From the NCBI RefSeq assembly GCF_039543565.1, contig NZ_BAABJZ010000104.1, positions 57,441 through 121,440 of the forward strand: 64,000 nt of DNA, written 5' to 3'. Below, in pieces: positions 55,001 to 63,910 of the stretch. This DNA comes from Ferrimonas pelagia. GTDB taxonomy: Bacteria; Pseudomonadota; Gammaproteobacteria; Enterobacterales; Shewanellaceae. The position numbers and the translations under genes are program-made. Each line of letters begins with the position of its first letter. The first letter of the stretch is position 1. Below the pieces are notes generated by a model. It saw only the letters and a program-made list of their open reading frames with translations, did no database searches and was not told where the DNA came from.

Positions 55001-55426
55001 CGCGGCGGCAGTTTGGCTCAGCCCGAAGGCTTTGCTTTGTCGGTGATGCTCTTATCCCCCTGGGCGTGCCGCTCAGCGCAGAACAACAAGGGCACCCTTT
55101 ACCTTCTCGATGAGGCGAATGACTGGACCACGTTCGGGACAGCGGCACAGAACGGCGTCGTTCGCTTGGCTGATACGGCGGACAATAGAAATTGTGATAA
55201 TATTTGCCTTTTGTGGGTAAATTACTGTTTATATTATTGTTTTATCTCGGGCGGTGTCAGGGGGTAACTATATTAATGTGAGATTTTGTGCGGATGCCAG
55301 CCACCTCACGCTGTCGGCGCATGGGACGACGTAAGGTGGCGCTTGCCGGTGCAGTGTTGCAGGTTTGAATTGTCCAAACCTGCCCGAAAGCATTGTGCAA
55401 TCCCCAAACACAACAGTGAGAACTCT
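55001..55426. other. Intergenic region before the MFS gene
   Basis: 426 bases without a convincing gene. An AT-rich stretch at about 55195-55250 (TTTATATTATTG at about 55229-55240) could hold the MFS promoter, giving a long leader of nearly 200 nt. Short open frames here do not look protein-like. Confidence 0.4.
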
Positions 55427-57058
55427 ATGACAGCAACCGTGTCCGCCGCCGACAGTCGTCCCAGTGAGAGTGTGACGGAAAAAGTCAGTTGGCTTAGCTT
55501 TATCATCCTTGTCGCCGCTCAATTGGTGACCATTATCGACCAAGCCACCCTGCAAGTGTCTACCGATGCCATGATCGCCCAACTCGGTGCCGATCTCCCC
55601 AAGGTGCAATTTGCTAACGCAACCTATGCCATGATCGCCGCTGGCGGTATGTTGATCGGGGGCTTTAGCGGATTGCTGATCGGCTGGCACCGGCAGTTAC
55701 AGATAGGACTTGTTACGCTGCTGTCGGCCTTCGTGTTGATGGCATTGGCGCCAAATATGACCGTGCTGATCGGGGTACGGGTCTTGGTCGCACTGGGCGC
55801 CTGTTTGTTGATCCCGTCGGTCTTAGCGCATGTCGCAGGCTTATATCATGGTGCACAGCGCGCGACGGCATTTGCCATGCTCGGCGCAGCACTGGGACTG
55901 ACTGGCGTGTTGATCCCCGTTGCTGCAGGCATGCTGATTGATATCTTCGGTTTCTCGGCAACCTACATGGTCGTGGCTGGCTACACTGCCTTGGTACTCG
56001 TCGCGTCGTTTAAGATCGCCGAGATGCCTAAGTCTGAGGCAGCCGCCAAATTTGATAGCATCGGTGCCCTGTTAGGCTGTGGCGGTATGGTGTTGCTGAT
56101 CGTTGGTTTGCTGCAGGCCGCCAATTGGGGGGTCTTCAAGCCACTGACAGACTTTGCCATCTTTGGCCTATCGCCCAGCTTAGTCCTAGTATGCAGCGGC
56201 ATATTGTTGTTGGCAGCCTTGCTGCGTTGGGAGCCCCGCTTCGAAGCAAAATATGGCTCTGCCTTGCTGCCGAAGGCATTTACCAGCAATCCTCAGGTGA
56301 TGAAAGGCTTCTATGTACTCGCTCTTTCTGCCGGTGCGTTGTCTGGTGTGATGTTTGTGTTCATCGCCTATGCGCAGTTAGTCGCTGGCTTCTCCGCCAT
56401 GACCACGGGCCTGAGCATTATGATCATGGCCGTCACCATGGTGATCGCGTCTGTCCTCACCCCGGCCAAGTTGGGGCCGATGTCCATCCGTAAGGTGATC
56501 GGAGCTTGCTATCTGTTGTTGGCCATGGCCGCCATTGCGTTGTATTTCGGCATGCAGGTTGATGGTTATAACAGCCTGGCGTTTATCGCTTTGGTGTTGA
56601 TCGGCGCCTCTTGTGGCCCAATGGTGGCGTTGGCCCCGGTGATCGTCACCTCGGCGTTGGCGGCGCGCGATGCGCAGCAATCCGGTGGATTGCAAGCGAC
56701 GATGAAGAATATCGGTGTCGGGATCTTCCTCGCGGTGTTGGGTACCATCATGAATCTGTCTATTACAGGTGAAATGCAGCAACGGACCGAAGGTCATCCG
56801 CAGTTGAGTGTTTCGGTGGAACAAGCGTTGCAAACCACAGCCAGCATGCCATTTGCCAGCGACGAACAACTGGTCGATCAGTGGCAAGCTGTGGTGCAGA
56901 CTGAGGACGAGATGCAGGTATTGGTTGCGCTGAACGCAGAAGCTCGACTGCGATCAGGACGAAATACCATCATGGGCTTCTTTATCTTGGTCTTGCTGGG
57001 CTTCCCAATGTTGCGGATGCTGCCGGATCGTTCGTTGAATCCACCAGAGAAAGCCTGA
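55427..57058 (+). CDS. MFS transporter (DHA2-like, about 14 TM)
   Basis: A 543-residue major facilitator. The first helix holds VTIIDQATLQVSTDAMIAQL, resembling the 'D-x-T-x-x-N-V-A-L' opening of DHA2 drug:proton antiporters, followed by the motif A-like GLLIGWHRQLQIGL and motif C-like GAALGLTGVLIPVAAGML. The C-terminal region has a large periplasmic loop (about 450-515) before the last helix, as in DHA2 proteins. Substrates are unknown and efflux of toxic compounds is only a family-based guess. The start at 55427 avoids a non-hydrophobic extension. Ended by a strong terminator. Confidence 0.82.
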   Translation: MTATVSAADSRPSESVTEKVSWLSFIILVAAQLVTIIDQATLQVSTDAMIAQLGADLPKVQFANATYAMIAAGGMLIGGFSGLLIGWHRQLQIGLVTLLSAFVLMALAPNMTVLIGVRVLVALGACLLIPSVLAHVAGLYHGAQRATAFAMLGAALGLTGVLIPVAAGMLIDIFGFSATYMVVAGYTALVLVASFKIAEMPKSEAAAKFDSIGALLGCGGMVLLIVGLLQAANWGVFKPLTDFAIFGLSPSLVLVCSGILLLAALLRWEPRFEAKYGSALLPKAFTSNPQVMKGFYVLALSAGALSGVMFVFIAYAQLVAGFSAMTTGLSIMIMAVTMVIASVLTPAKLGPMSIRKVIGACYLLLAMAAIALYFGMQVDGYNSLAFIALVLIGASCGPMVALAPVIVTSALAARDAQQSGGLQATMKNIGVGIFLAVLGTIMNLSITGEMQQRTEGHPQLSVSVEQALQTTASMPFASDEQLVDQWQAVVQTEDEMQVLVALNAEARLRSGRNTIMGFFILVLLGFPMLRMLPDRSLNPPEKA

Positions 57059-57090
57059 TCGCAGCGCGATCTCGTTAGATAGATGCACTG

Positions 57091-57125
57091 AAGCCCGTAA
57101 AGGACGATCCTTTACGGGCTTTTTC
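57091..57125 (+). terminator. Rho-independent terminator after the MFS gene
   Basis: A 13-bp perfect stem AAGCCCGTAAAGG/CCTTTACGGGCTT with a 5-nt loop, leading into TTTTT. Confidence 0.92.
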
Positions 57126-57485
57126 TGCTCTGACGGCAGCTTGCTGGTGATCTTATGGTTGAGATCTCTGTGTTGGCTCGTCGGTGAATGGTTGGGCCAC
57201 TCAACATCGCGCTCTTTGTCTACTCACGACCGGCTTGCGCATCAGAGTCAGCCGTTAGGAACGTCCGTGCTTAGACATCATCCATCATGCATACGTGACC
57301 ACCTCGCCGAGGGTTGGTCGGTTGAACCGGCCGTCGACGAACTGTTTTACGACCTCGGTCACTTGTTTGGCAACGGGACGGATAGATCCGTGCGGCTATT
57401 CACATCAGTATCGCCAGCGAGACTGGCAGATGAGGATCTTGGCGCGGGGCGGATACGACGGTCTTTCGCATTGCTGATCTCAGGG
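57126..57485. other. Intergenic region without a supported gene
   Basis: 360 bases between two terminators. A rightward open frame (57141-57752) crosses it but runs antisense through the RelA/SpoT-like gene and shows no family features. I see nothing else. Confidence 0.5.
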
Positions 57486-57514
57486 AAAAAAAAGCCGACG
57501 CCCTGGGCGTCGGC
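57486..57514 (-). terminator. Rho-independent terminator of the RelA/SpoT-like gene
   Basis: On the leftward strand a 9-bp stem GCCGACGCC/GGCGTCGGC is followed by eight T residues, 32 nt past the stop. Confidence 0.92.
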
Positions 57515-57545
57515 AAAGTGTTGCGAGAGAGGAAGGGAGGGAACG

Positions 57546-58376
57546 TTAAGCGGTCTGCGCGAACTCTGGCAGCAGAGTCGGTGCAGGGTTGAGGTGGTGA
57601 TGCCAAGCATTGGCGTACATCTGCAAAGATTGATTTTGCAGTCGAGTGATGCGATTGAGTTCGAACTCAGACAGATCGCCTTGGCGCTGCAGCTGTTGGA
57701 TCTGTTGGTAGATCTCATGCTCCGGGCCATTTTTGACGTCACTAATGGCTGACAGATGCATTTGTACTTCGGCCAAATGACCGCTGACCGGCAAGCGCAC
57801 AACCAGGTTTAAGTCGCGATAGCCGTTTGCTTTGGGTTGTTTAAAGCGATTTTTGAGAGACACGATCTCCACATGGTGTGTTAATTCTTGGTATGCCGCT
57901 ATCAGGCTGGAGACATCATCCGCGACCAAAGAGGTACGGGCCAGATCGGTCAGGCGGTTGACCTCACCATTGAGATCGCCATTCAGTTTGTCGAGGGCGC
58001 GCGATTTGGATTTAACCGATGGGATCAGTGCGGTGATCTCGTGCTGATCGGCAATGTGTTGCACCACGCCAGCGAGTTGCTGTTGTGCTAAATGGGCTTC
58101 GGCGTGCAGTGCGGAAAATTCGGTCGTCGGCTGGCGTGCGCTCATCGCTACAGGTTCAATGTTGTACAGCGCGCGCAGACTGGCACGAAAGGCTTCGGCC
58201 TGATCTTCATCCAGCTCGCTTCGAGCCTGAGTGCGTGCGAGTCGCAGTGTGCCGCTGGAAACACCGGCAGTGTGTGCCAAGGTATGGCTACTGCTGACGG
58301 CTTGAGTCGGGGCCGCAAAGGCGGAGCCGCCGCTGATCAGCAATGCCATAATGGCGGTATGGAGCAGTTTAAACAT
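57546..58376 (-). CDS. Exported protein with RelA/SpoT nucleotidyltransferase-like fold
   Basis: A 276-residue protein with signal peptide MFKLLHTAIMALLISGGSAFA, so probably periplasmic or secreted. Residues ~115-215 follow the RelA/SpoT synthetase pattern: SVKSKSRALDKL (ATP loop; the usual Arg reads Ser120), RLTDLARTSLV (Asp144, Arg147), LKNRFKQPKANGYRDLNLVV (Tyr186, the guanine-stacking position) and LAEVQMHL (Glu203, Gln205, the catalytic E-x-Q). No HD hydrolase domain. The start at 58376 has AGGA and gives a clean signal peptide. Possible functions are an exported toxin of the Tas1/toxSAS kind, or an inactive fold reused outside the cell. No immunity gene is evident. The fold call is by motif reading only. 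Confidence 0.65.
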   Translation of the reverse strand: MFKLLHTAIMALLISGGSAFAAPTQAVSSSHTLAHTAGVSSGTLRLARTQARSELDEDQAEAFRASLRALYNIEPVAMSARQPTTEFSALHAEAHLAQQQLAGVVQHIADQHEITALIPSVKSKSRALDKLNGDLNGEVNRLTDLARTSLVADDVSSLIAAYQELTHHVEIVSLKNRFKQPKANGYRDLNLVVRLPVSGHLAEVQMHLSAISDVKNGPEHEIYQQIQQLQRQGDLSEFELNRITRLQNQSLQMYANAWHHHLNPAPTLLPEFAQTA

Positions 58377-58663
58377 CGAAATTCCTGCATGTGGGCGCCA
58401 GATAGAGGTCACTCCTTGCGGAGCACCCGCTGGCTGAAACTCCAATCTACTTGTTGGCGTATCCTTTGGCAGCAAGAATCGCGCGCAGTAACAGGTAGGG
58501 TACAGCTTTGTTAATGTGACCTGGCTTTCGCTTTTTCAAGTCTATGAGAGCTGTTTGGTATATTGTTCTGTCTGAGTGTGATCTCGGATGGCGGTGTGGC
58601 AATCAATTACCAAGACTTAGATGTCTTGTGGGTCTCGTCAGCAGCGGATGACGCAAATCATAA
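58377..58663. promoter_or_regulatory. Upstream region of the RelA/SpoT-like gene
   Basis: About 287 bases up to the M13 terminator. It should hold the promoter of the leftward exported gene. No gene or clear operator is seen. Confidence 0.35.
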
Positions 58664-58696
58664 AAAAATGCCAGTCAGAAACTGACTGGCATTTTT
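58664..58696. terminator. Bidirectional terminator downstream of the M13 peptidase
   Basis: A 15-bp stem (AAAAATGCCAGTCAG/CTGACTGGCATTTTT, AAA loop) with A residues on the left and T residues on the right. It ends the leftward M13 gene, 31 nt past its stop. Confidence 0.9.
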
Positions 58697-58726
58697 GCTG
58701 TGCATCGGTTTGTCAAAAGCTGAGGG

Positions 58727-60799
58727 TTACCAGATGCGAACGCGATCCTCTGCCGGGATATAGAGCTTATCCCCAGGCTGTACATTAAACGCTTCGTACC
58801 AGGCGTCGTGATTTCGCGGCGCGAGGGTGCGATAGCGTCCGGGAGCATGGGTGCCGGCCCGCAGTTGGTTCAACATGCTTTGCTCGGTACGCTTCTCTTT
58901 CCAGATCTGCGCCCAGGCTAGGAAGAAGCGCTGATCACCGGTGACACCGTCAATGACGGGGGCTTCTTCGCCATTGAGACTCAATTGATAGGCATGATAG
59001 GCCATGGCCAGGCCGCCTACATCACCGATGTTCTCGCCCAGGCTGTTGCGACCATTGACGAAGTTATTGGGGATGGGCTCGTACTTACTGTATTGCGCGG
59101 CCAGCTCATCGGCTTTGGCGTCAAACGCCTGCCGATCGGCATCGGTCCACCAGTTTCGTTGGATCCCGTTGGCGTCGGACTTGGAGCCTTGGTCATCAAA
59201 GCCATGGCCCATTTCGTGGCCGATCACGGCACCGATACCCCCGTAGTTCACCGCGGGATCGGCATTCGGATCGAAAAACGGCGGTTGCAGTATCGCCGCC
59301 GGGAACACGATCTCGTTAAAGGAGCTGTTGTAGTAGGCATTGACCCGCTGTGGCGTCATGCCCCAGCGGTTTCGGTCGGTCTTATCCAGCTCTTTGGCGA
59401 CGCTGTCGGCATTGAAGAAACGGCGCAGGGCCTGCACATTACCGATCAGATCCTCCTGCGACAGCGCTAAGCCTTCAAACTCCTGCCACACGTCCGGATA
59501 ACCGATCTTCGGGTTGAACGCCGCTAACTTGGCTCTGGCATTTTCCTTCGTCTCTTCACTCATCCAATCAAGCGTATCGATACGCTGACCCATGGCGGCG
59601 CGTAAGTTCTCAACCAGCTCCGACATCTGCTGTTTGGAAGATTCTGGGAAATGCTGTGCTACGTAGACTTTACCGATGGCAAAGCCCAAGGATTGCGTAC
59701 CGGACATCTGCTCGACGGCGCGTTTCCAGCGGGGGCGAGGCTCCGCTTGACCATTGAGTGTGGTCCCGTAAAAGCCGAAGTTGGCGGCTTCGATCTCGGC
59801 CGATAACAGACCCGCATTATTGGTGATGGTATGGAATGTTAGGTAGTCCTGCCACACGGCCAGCGGCTCTTGGTTGATCAATTCGATCATCGCTTTGACA
59901 GGCTCTGGGTGGGCGATGTTCAGCTGTGGCACCTGATAACCGGAAGGCGCAAAAAAGCGGTCCCAGTCAAAGCCCGGATACTGTGCGGCCAGATCGGCCC
60001 GCTTGATCTGATTCAGGGTCAGATCCCGGTTACGACGCTTCTCCCGTGGCCATTGCTGCTCGGCCATCTTGGTTTCCAGTGCTAGGATCGCCTCGGCGCG
60101 TTGCTCGGCATCACTGACGCCGGCAAATTGGAGCATTTCCGCAATGTGGGCCAAGTAGGCATTACGGATAGAAACGAAGCGCTCGGCGTCTTCTAAGTAG
60201 TAGGCGCGATCCGGCAGGCCCAGGCCGGTTGCGCCGATGGACATCTCATACTGGTTGGGATCGAGGCGATTAAACCACATGCTGCCAGCGATGGGTGTGT
60301 CGGCGCCGGTCAACCAGGCCTGACCAAAGACGGTGGTCAGATCGGCGGTAGATTGAATGTCGCGGATCTGGGTTAGTGTGTCTTGGATCGGGCTGATCCC
60401 AAGCTGATTGATGGTCTCGGTATCCATATAGGCGCGATAGAAATCCGCGATCAGCTGCTCCTGTTCGCTCAATTTGTCGCGGCTAAGAATATCGTCGATG
60501 ATCGCCTTAACCTGCTTTTCGCTGCGCTCCGCCAGAGCAGTAAAGGCGCCGTAGCGGGTCTTGTCCGCGGGCATAACAAAGCTGTCGTACCAACTGCCGC
60601 TGGCGTAGGCGAAGAAGTCATCCCCCGGTTTTACCGACTCGTCTCGTGCGCTTAAATCCACCCCAAAGCTGCCCAGCTCCGGTTGGCCGCCGACCGCTTG
60701 GACTAATTTCGTTTCAGCGCCGGTGGGAGAGGTGGTTGAAGTACCACAGCCGGTGAGGTAAGCCGTCGCTAAGGCCAATGCCAATGCCGTTCTCTTCAT
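58727..60799 (-). CDS. M13 family zinc metallopeptidase lipoprotein (PepO/neprilysin-like)
   Basis: A 690-residue lipoprotein: signal MKRTALALALATAYLTGC with lipobox LTGC. The N-terminal domain includes VKPGDDFFAYASGSWYDS, typical of M13. Catalytic features are NAYYNSSFNEIVFPAAILQPPFF, zinc motif HEMGH (in VIGHEMGHGFDDQG), third ligand Glu in ENIGDVGGLAMAYHAY, and a C-terminal end close to the family's CxxW (here VRIW, without Cys). It cleaves peptides in the periplasm or at the cell surface. The start is at 60799, because the extension to 60844 would spoil the lipoprotein signal. Single leftward gene. Confidence 0.93.
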   Translation of the reverse strand: MKRTALALALATAYLTGCGTSTTSPTGAETKLVQAVGGQPELGSFGVDLSARDESVKPGDDFFAYASGSWYDSFVMPADKTRYGAFTALAERSEKQVKAIIDDILSRDKLSEQEQLIADFYRAYMDTETINQLGISPIQDTLTQIRDIQSTADLTTVFGQAWLTGADTPIAGSMWFNRLDPNQYEMSIGATGLGLPDRAYYLEDAERFVSIRNAYLAHIAEMLQFAGVSDAEQRAEAILALETKMAEQQWPREKRRNRDLTLNQIKRADLAAQYPGFDWDRFFAPSGYQVPQLNIAHPEPVKAMIELINQEPLAVWQDYLTFHTITNNAGLLSAEIEAANFGFYGTTLNGQAEPRPRWKRAVEQMSGTQSLGFAIGKVYVAQHFPESSKQQMSELVENLRAAMGQRIDTLDWMSEETKENARAKLAAFNPKIGYPDVWQEFEGLALSQEDLIGNVQALRRFFNADSVAKELDKTDRNRWGMTPQRVNAYYNSSFNEIVFPAAILQPPFFDPNADPAVNYGGIGAVIGHEMGHGFDDQGSKSDANGIQRNWWTDADRQAFDAKADELAAQYSKYEPIPNNFVNGRNSLGENIGDVGGLAMAYHAYQLSLNGEEAPVIDGVTGDQRFFLAWAQIWKEKRTEQSMLNQLRAGTHAPGRYRTLAPRNHDAWYEAFNVQPGDKLYIPAEDRVRIW

Positions 60800-60844
60800 T
60801 GTTACTTTTCTTCCTTGTTTAATGTTCTTGGTACTACAGAGCAC

Positions 60845-61263
60845 TCCATCTTCAATCGTTGTGGTGAAATGTCAATGTCTGGTGGCAGAACAGGAAAACA
60901 AGGGGATATGGATTGGTTGCGCCAGCTATTTCTAGGCGGTCAACATTATGTTTATTTTGATTAATTCAATAAATAGTCGCTCAGTTGGTTGTCGGGCCGT
61001 CAGTCGCCTACGGCACTTGGACTTGGTTGGCATTGGGGCGTTTAGTGAGGTGTTAGGAGCAAGCCTGTAGCTGGAGGCAATAGTCGCAGTTCGCTCAATT
61101 TTTTACTTAGACGGCTATATCCGGTGCTCTTCGCGGCCTGTTGAGGGGGCACAATGCGGGTGCATGGTATTTACCGGTGCTGGTCGAGCTAGCATGGGGG
61201 ACGACGAGAGCCGATGAAGAGCAACAAGCTCGGTGAAGGTGGCCATGATGGGCAGGCAGGGAG
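60845..61263. other. Intergenic region between M13 gene and transposase
   Basis: 419 bases. The part near 60845-60990 is AT-rich and probably holds the M13 promoter. Beyond that I see no gene, no clear hairpin and no inverted repeat matching the transposase. Confidence 0.4.
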
Positions 61264-62253
61264 CTAAGCGCTGTTGAGCAAGCGCCGTGCGCTGTTGATA
61301 CCTGCGGCTCTCATATGCTGTGTATTGGCAGCAAAAGTGCGCAGAGACGCCTCCCGGCCCGCGGCGCTGCGGAATTGGCGCTCAAACTCCGTGGTTAGGG
61401 TCAACCAGTTCTCCGCCGTGATGTTCAGGCGCTCTAAAATGGGCGGTAGGGACTCAGCGATGTGGCCGCGTTTATCCTGGCGGAGAGTGCGACCTGTTTG
61501 CTCAACCAACTCTAAATAATCCTCAATGGCATAAGCCAAACCTTTGGCCATATCGTCGTTTTCTGGCGCAGTAAACGCCGCCAACTCTTCGGGTTGCTTC
61601 CCTTGCAGCGCTGCCTTGATGCGTCGTTGAATGCTGGTGTGTTGTGACTGCTCAGGCGTCTGCGCCATTTGGGCACGAATGGGGTTTAAATCGACATAGG
61701 CCATACAAGCCAGCACCGCAGCCTCATCGAGTAGCGCCTGAGACTTGAAGCGGCCTTCCCAGAATCGGCCGGTGCAACGATCTTCTCGATTGGCTTGCCG
61801 GGCGATGTATTCGTTTAAGTCGCGCATAAACCAGCTCAGATCGTAAAGGCGCTGGCGATACTGCTCGGCAGATCTCAGCACCACCTCGACTTGGCCATCG
61901 CTCAACTCTTTGCGCTGCTGCGTATCTAGGTACTGTTGGGTCAGCAACGTGCCTTTGTGCAAACGATGCCAGCGCTGTAAGACCTCTTCCACCGACCAGG
62001 CTAAAGCCTGCTCACGGTCGATCCTAACCACCACGTGCGTGTGGTTGGACATTACCGCAAAGGCACAGATCTCCATTGCAAATATCTGCCCAAGAAGCAG
62101 CAGGCGTTCTTCAACCCAGTCCCGGCGGTGCTCATAGCTTTTGCCGGTCAGTGGGTCATCGCCGCACAGGTAGCTTCTGCGCACACATCGTGTCACGCAG
62201 TGGTAGTAGGGCGTATCTTGCAAACTGACTTGAGTTTGGCGGGCGGTGGCCAT
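61264..62253 (-). mobile_element. REP-associated tyrosine transposase (Y1/HUH, IS200-like)
   Basis: A 329-residue single-strand transposase-like protein. The HUH metal motif is HTH in MSNHTHVVVRID, the N terminus TPYYHCVTRCVRRSYLC is typical of the Y1_Tnp group, and the likely nucleophile Tyr is in CMAYVDLNPIRAQM. The C-terminal ~130 residues form an extra helical part found in the long RAYT subgroup. Such proteins act on palindromic REP-type repeats. Direct repeats lie just upstream of its start (62302-62379). The frame is intact, so it may be functional. Confidence 0.85.
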
Positions 62254-62301
62254 GGTAGGTTCTCTGAGTGGGGTTCAGAGGTAGTGTAGTTAAGGGATGC
62301 A

Positions 62302-62379
62302 GATACCGCTCAAAACTTGGGTGTCTTGTTAGTTGTCTTGTTAGTTGATACCGCTCAAAACATGGGTGTCTTGTTAGTT
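62302..62379. repeat. Two 33-bp direct repeats plus a partial third copy
   Basis: The unit GATACCGCTCAAAAC(T/A)TGGG followed by TGTCTTGTTAGTT occurs at 62302-62334 and 62347-62379 with one mismatch. Between them, GTCTTGTTAGTT (62335-62346) repeats the end of the unit. The array starts 49 nt upstream of the transposase start and may be its recognition or by-product sequence. Confidence 0.75.
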
Positions 62380-62395
62380 TCCTGCTGTTAGGCAG

Positions 62396-62682
62396 ATGTC
62401 AGTTATGCAAGGTTGGAACAAACCAAATTACTCCGATTCTCCAAAGCCAATGAAAAAAGGACTCGATTGGTTTTATATTGATTTAAGAAAAGGTGATATC
62501 TAAATGCATCAAAAGAGAAACTTGGCTTTGTAGATGAGATAGTGTCGATGACATTAGTTGTTGATGAGGTTGAAACGCAATTAACTTTTGTCGTATTATA
62601 CCAGTCACTTGACATTGGATTTGAAACTCTGATAAGGCATCTCCATATCAAGGAATGCAGTAAACCAAGGATATGTGGTTGA
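62396..62682 (+). pseudogene. Probable small gene with a -1 frameshift, upstream of the PP2C gene
   Basis: From ATG 62396 (or 62405) the frame reads about 35 residues, including GWNKPNYSDSPKPMKKGLDW and FYIDLRKGDI, to TAA at 62501. The -1 frame is open from 62497 to TGA at 62680-62682 and reads YLNASKEKLGFVDEIVSMTL then VVDEVETQLTFVVLYQSLDI. Joined at the overlap they give a ~95-residue protein with sensible composition. No slippery sequence fits: the A-rich run near 62488 would meet a TGA at once in the -1 frame. A one-base deletion is the likelier cause. Family unknown. Low GC, like the following PP2C gene. Confidence 0.4.
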
Positions 62683-62703
62683 GTATTTAAATAATTAACT
62701 GCT

Positions 62704-63849
62704 ATGAAGGTAACTATGAACCATGATGTTATAACAGAACAGATTAAGCAATGGTTGATGAGGCCAGTTCCATCGGGTGGGTATAACAATGTAGCGGAGT
62801 TTGACTGTTCATTGGCGTCTGATCTTGGGTTGAAAAGATCGGAGAATCAAGACAGAGTCGCTCTACTCAAGGCTAAAGTCAGCGCGAGTAAATACTTTGT
62901 TGTTGGTGTGCTGTGCGATGGAATGGGTGGAATGACAAATGGTGCTGACTGTGCCTCTACGGCTATGTCGGTATTTTTGTCGAGTTGCATTAAGCATAGA
63001 GGCCAGCATGCTAAAGAAAGGCTTTTGATTTCAGCTGAAAGTGCAAACAAAGAAGTCCACAAGTTATATGGTGGTAATGGAGGCTGTACACTTTCAGCCT
63101 TTGTGATAGATAGTGAGCTTAATTTTTTTGCTGTAAATGTAGGTGATAGTCGTATTTATGTTGAGAGGAGTGGAGCGCTTAATCAGATAACTACTGACGA
63201 TACAATAGCGGGGCAATTAAATAGAGATGATAATGAGCTTGGTGGCAAGCTTTTGCAGTATGTTGGAATGGGTGAGGATATGGAACCTCATGTATTTGAA
63301 ACTGAGTCATTTTTGGGTGCCAATAAGTTACTCATTTCCAGTGATGGTGCTCACTATATACACCAAGAGACACTTGAACAAATTATTGTGCATAAAGCTG
63401 ATTCAGATACGCTTGCTAGAAGGTTAATTAGTCTATCTAAATGGTGTGGTGGTCATGATAATACAAGTGTAATGGTAATATCTGATCTTTCGAAGATTGC
63501 TGGGGCAAGTGTTAATTTGCCAAGCGGAGCGATAGAGGTATCTGATCATATTAGTGACATGCGTGTGCTGGGCATACCAATGGTCAAACACAATGTTTTT
63601 AATAAAAATGATAATGCTAACAAGGACCTTGACAAGTTAGGTGACTCTGCAGACGAAAACGATGAAGTAGCTGACGAAAAAACTGAAATTACTGAAGAAG
63701 AATGTAAGAGTGAAAAGTCAGCGAAGGGTAGGACTTCCTCTAGAAAAAATAAGAAAGAAAAACCTGCCGAAAAGCCACAGTTAAGGATGGACTCAGGGCG
63801 GGAGCATACTTTGATCACAATTCACCCAAAGAACACTTTCGCCCTGTAA
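62704..63849 (+). CDS. PP2C-family serine/threonine phosphatase
   Basis: A 381-residue protein, or 377 from the second ATG at 62716, which has AAGGT at a better distance. The PP2C metal and catalytic motifs are in order: RSENQDRV, VLCDGMGGMTNGADCAS, NVGDSRIYV, LLISSDGAHYI and GGHDNTSVMVI (about residues 30-265). The last ~90 residues are an acidic stretch (DENDEVADEKTEITEEE), then a Lys-rich stretch (SSRKNKKEKPAEKP), probably flexible. The gene is markedly AT-richer than the chromosome, which suggests transfer. No kinase is in the window, so its partner may lie beyond the IS end to the right. Confidence 0.85.
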   Translation: MKVTMNHDVITEQIKQWLMRPVPSGGYNNVAEFDCSLASDLGLKRSENQDRVALLKAKVSASKYFVVGVLCDGMGGMTNGADCASTAMSVFLSSCIKHRGQHAKERLLISAESANKEVHKLYGGNGGCTLSAFVIDSELNFFAVNVGDSRIYVERSGALNQITTDDTIAGQLNRDDNELGGKLLQYVGMGEDMEPHVFETESFLGANKLLISSDGAHYIHQETLEQIIVHKADSDTLARRLISLSKWCGGHDNTSVMVISDLSKIAGASVNLPSGAIEVSDHISDMRVLGIPMVKHNVFNKNDNANKDLDKLGDSADENDEVADEKTEITEEECKSEKSAKGRTSSRKNKKEKPAEKPQLRMDSGREHTLITIHPKNTFAL

Positions 63850-63877
63850 TCGTCATCCCAGCCTGCCCGTTTAAGCG

Positions 63878-63901
63878 AGGGTGTTCATAACTCTGTGTCA
63901 G
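63878..63901. repeat. Probable terminal inverted repeat of an IS256-family element
   Basis: GAGGGTGTTCATAACTCTGT and the following GTCA resemble the ends I know for gammaproteobacterial IS256-family elements. It lies 10 nt outside the transposase stop, as expected for the right end. The other end is outside the window. Confidence 0.55.
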
Positions 63902-63910
63902 TAATCTAAT

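Noticed and set aside
55013..55267. 84-codon open frame before the MFS gene
   Set aside because: Composition is unlike a protein, no good ribosome site, and it runs through the AT-rich promoter-like segment.
57141..57752. 203-codon rightward frame
   Set aside because: Runs antisense into the exported RelA/SpoT-like gene and through its terminator; no recognisable features.
62302..62379. CRISPR array
   Set aside because: Only two full units with a 12-bp spacer that itself repeats part of the unit, and no cas genes.
62485..62503. Programmed -1 frameshift in the small gene upstream of PP2C
   Set aside because: Slipping at the AAAAG run would meet a TGA in the new frame at 62494-62496, so only a shift after that point works, and no slippery motif exists there.
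62403..62789. 128-codon leftward frame
   Set aside because: Overlaps the start of the well-supported PP2C gene; the opposite strand gives a more protein-like reading.
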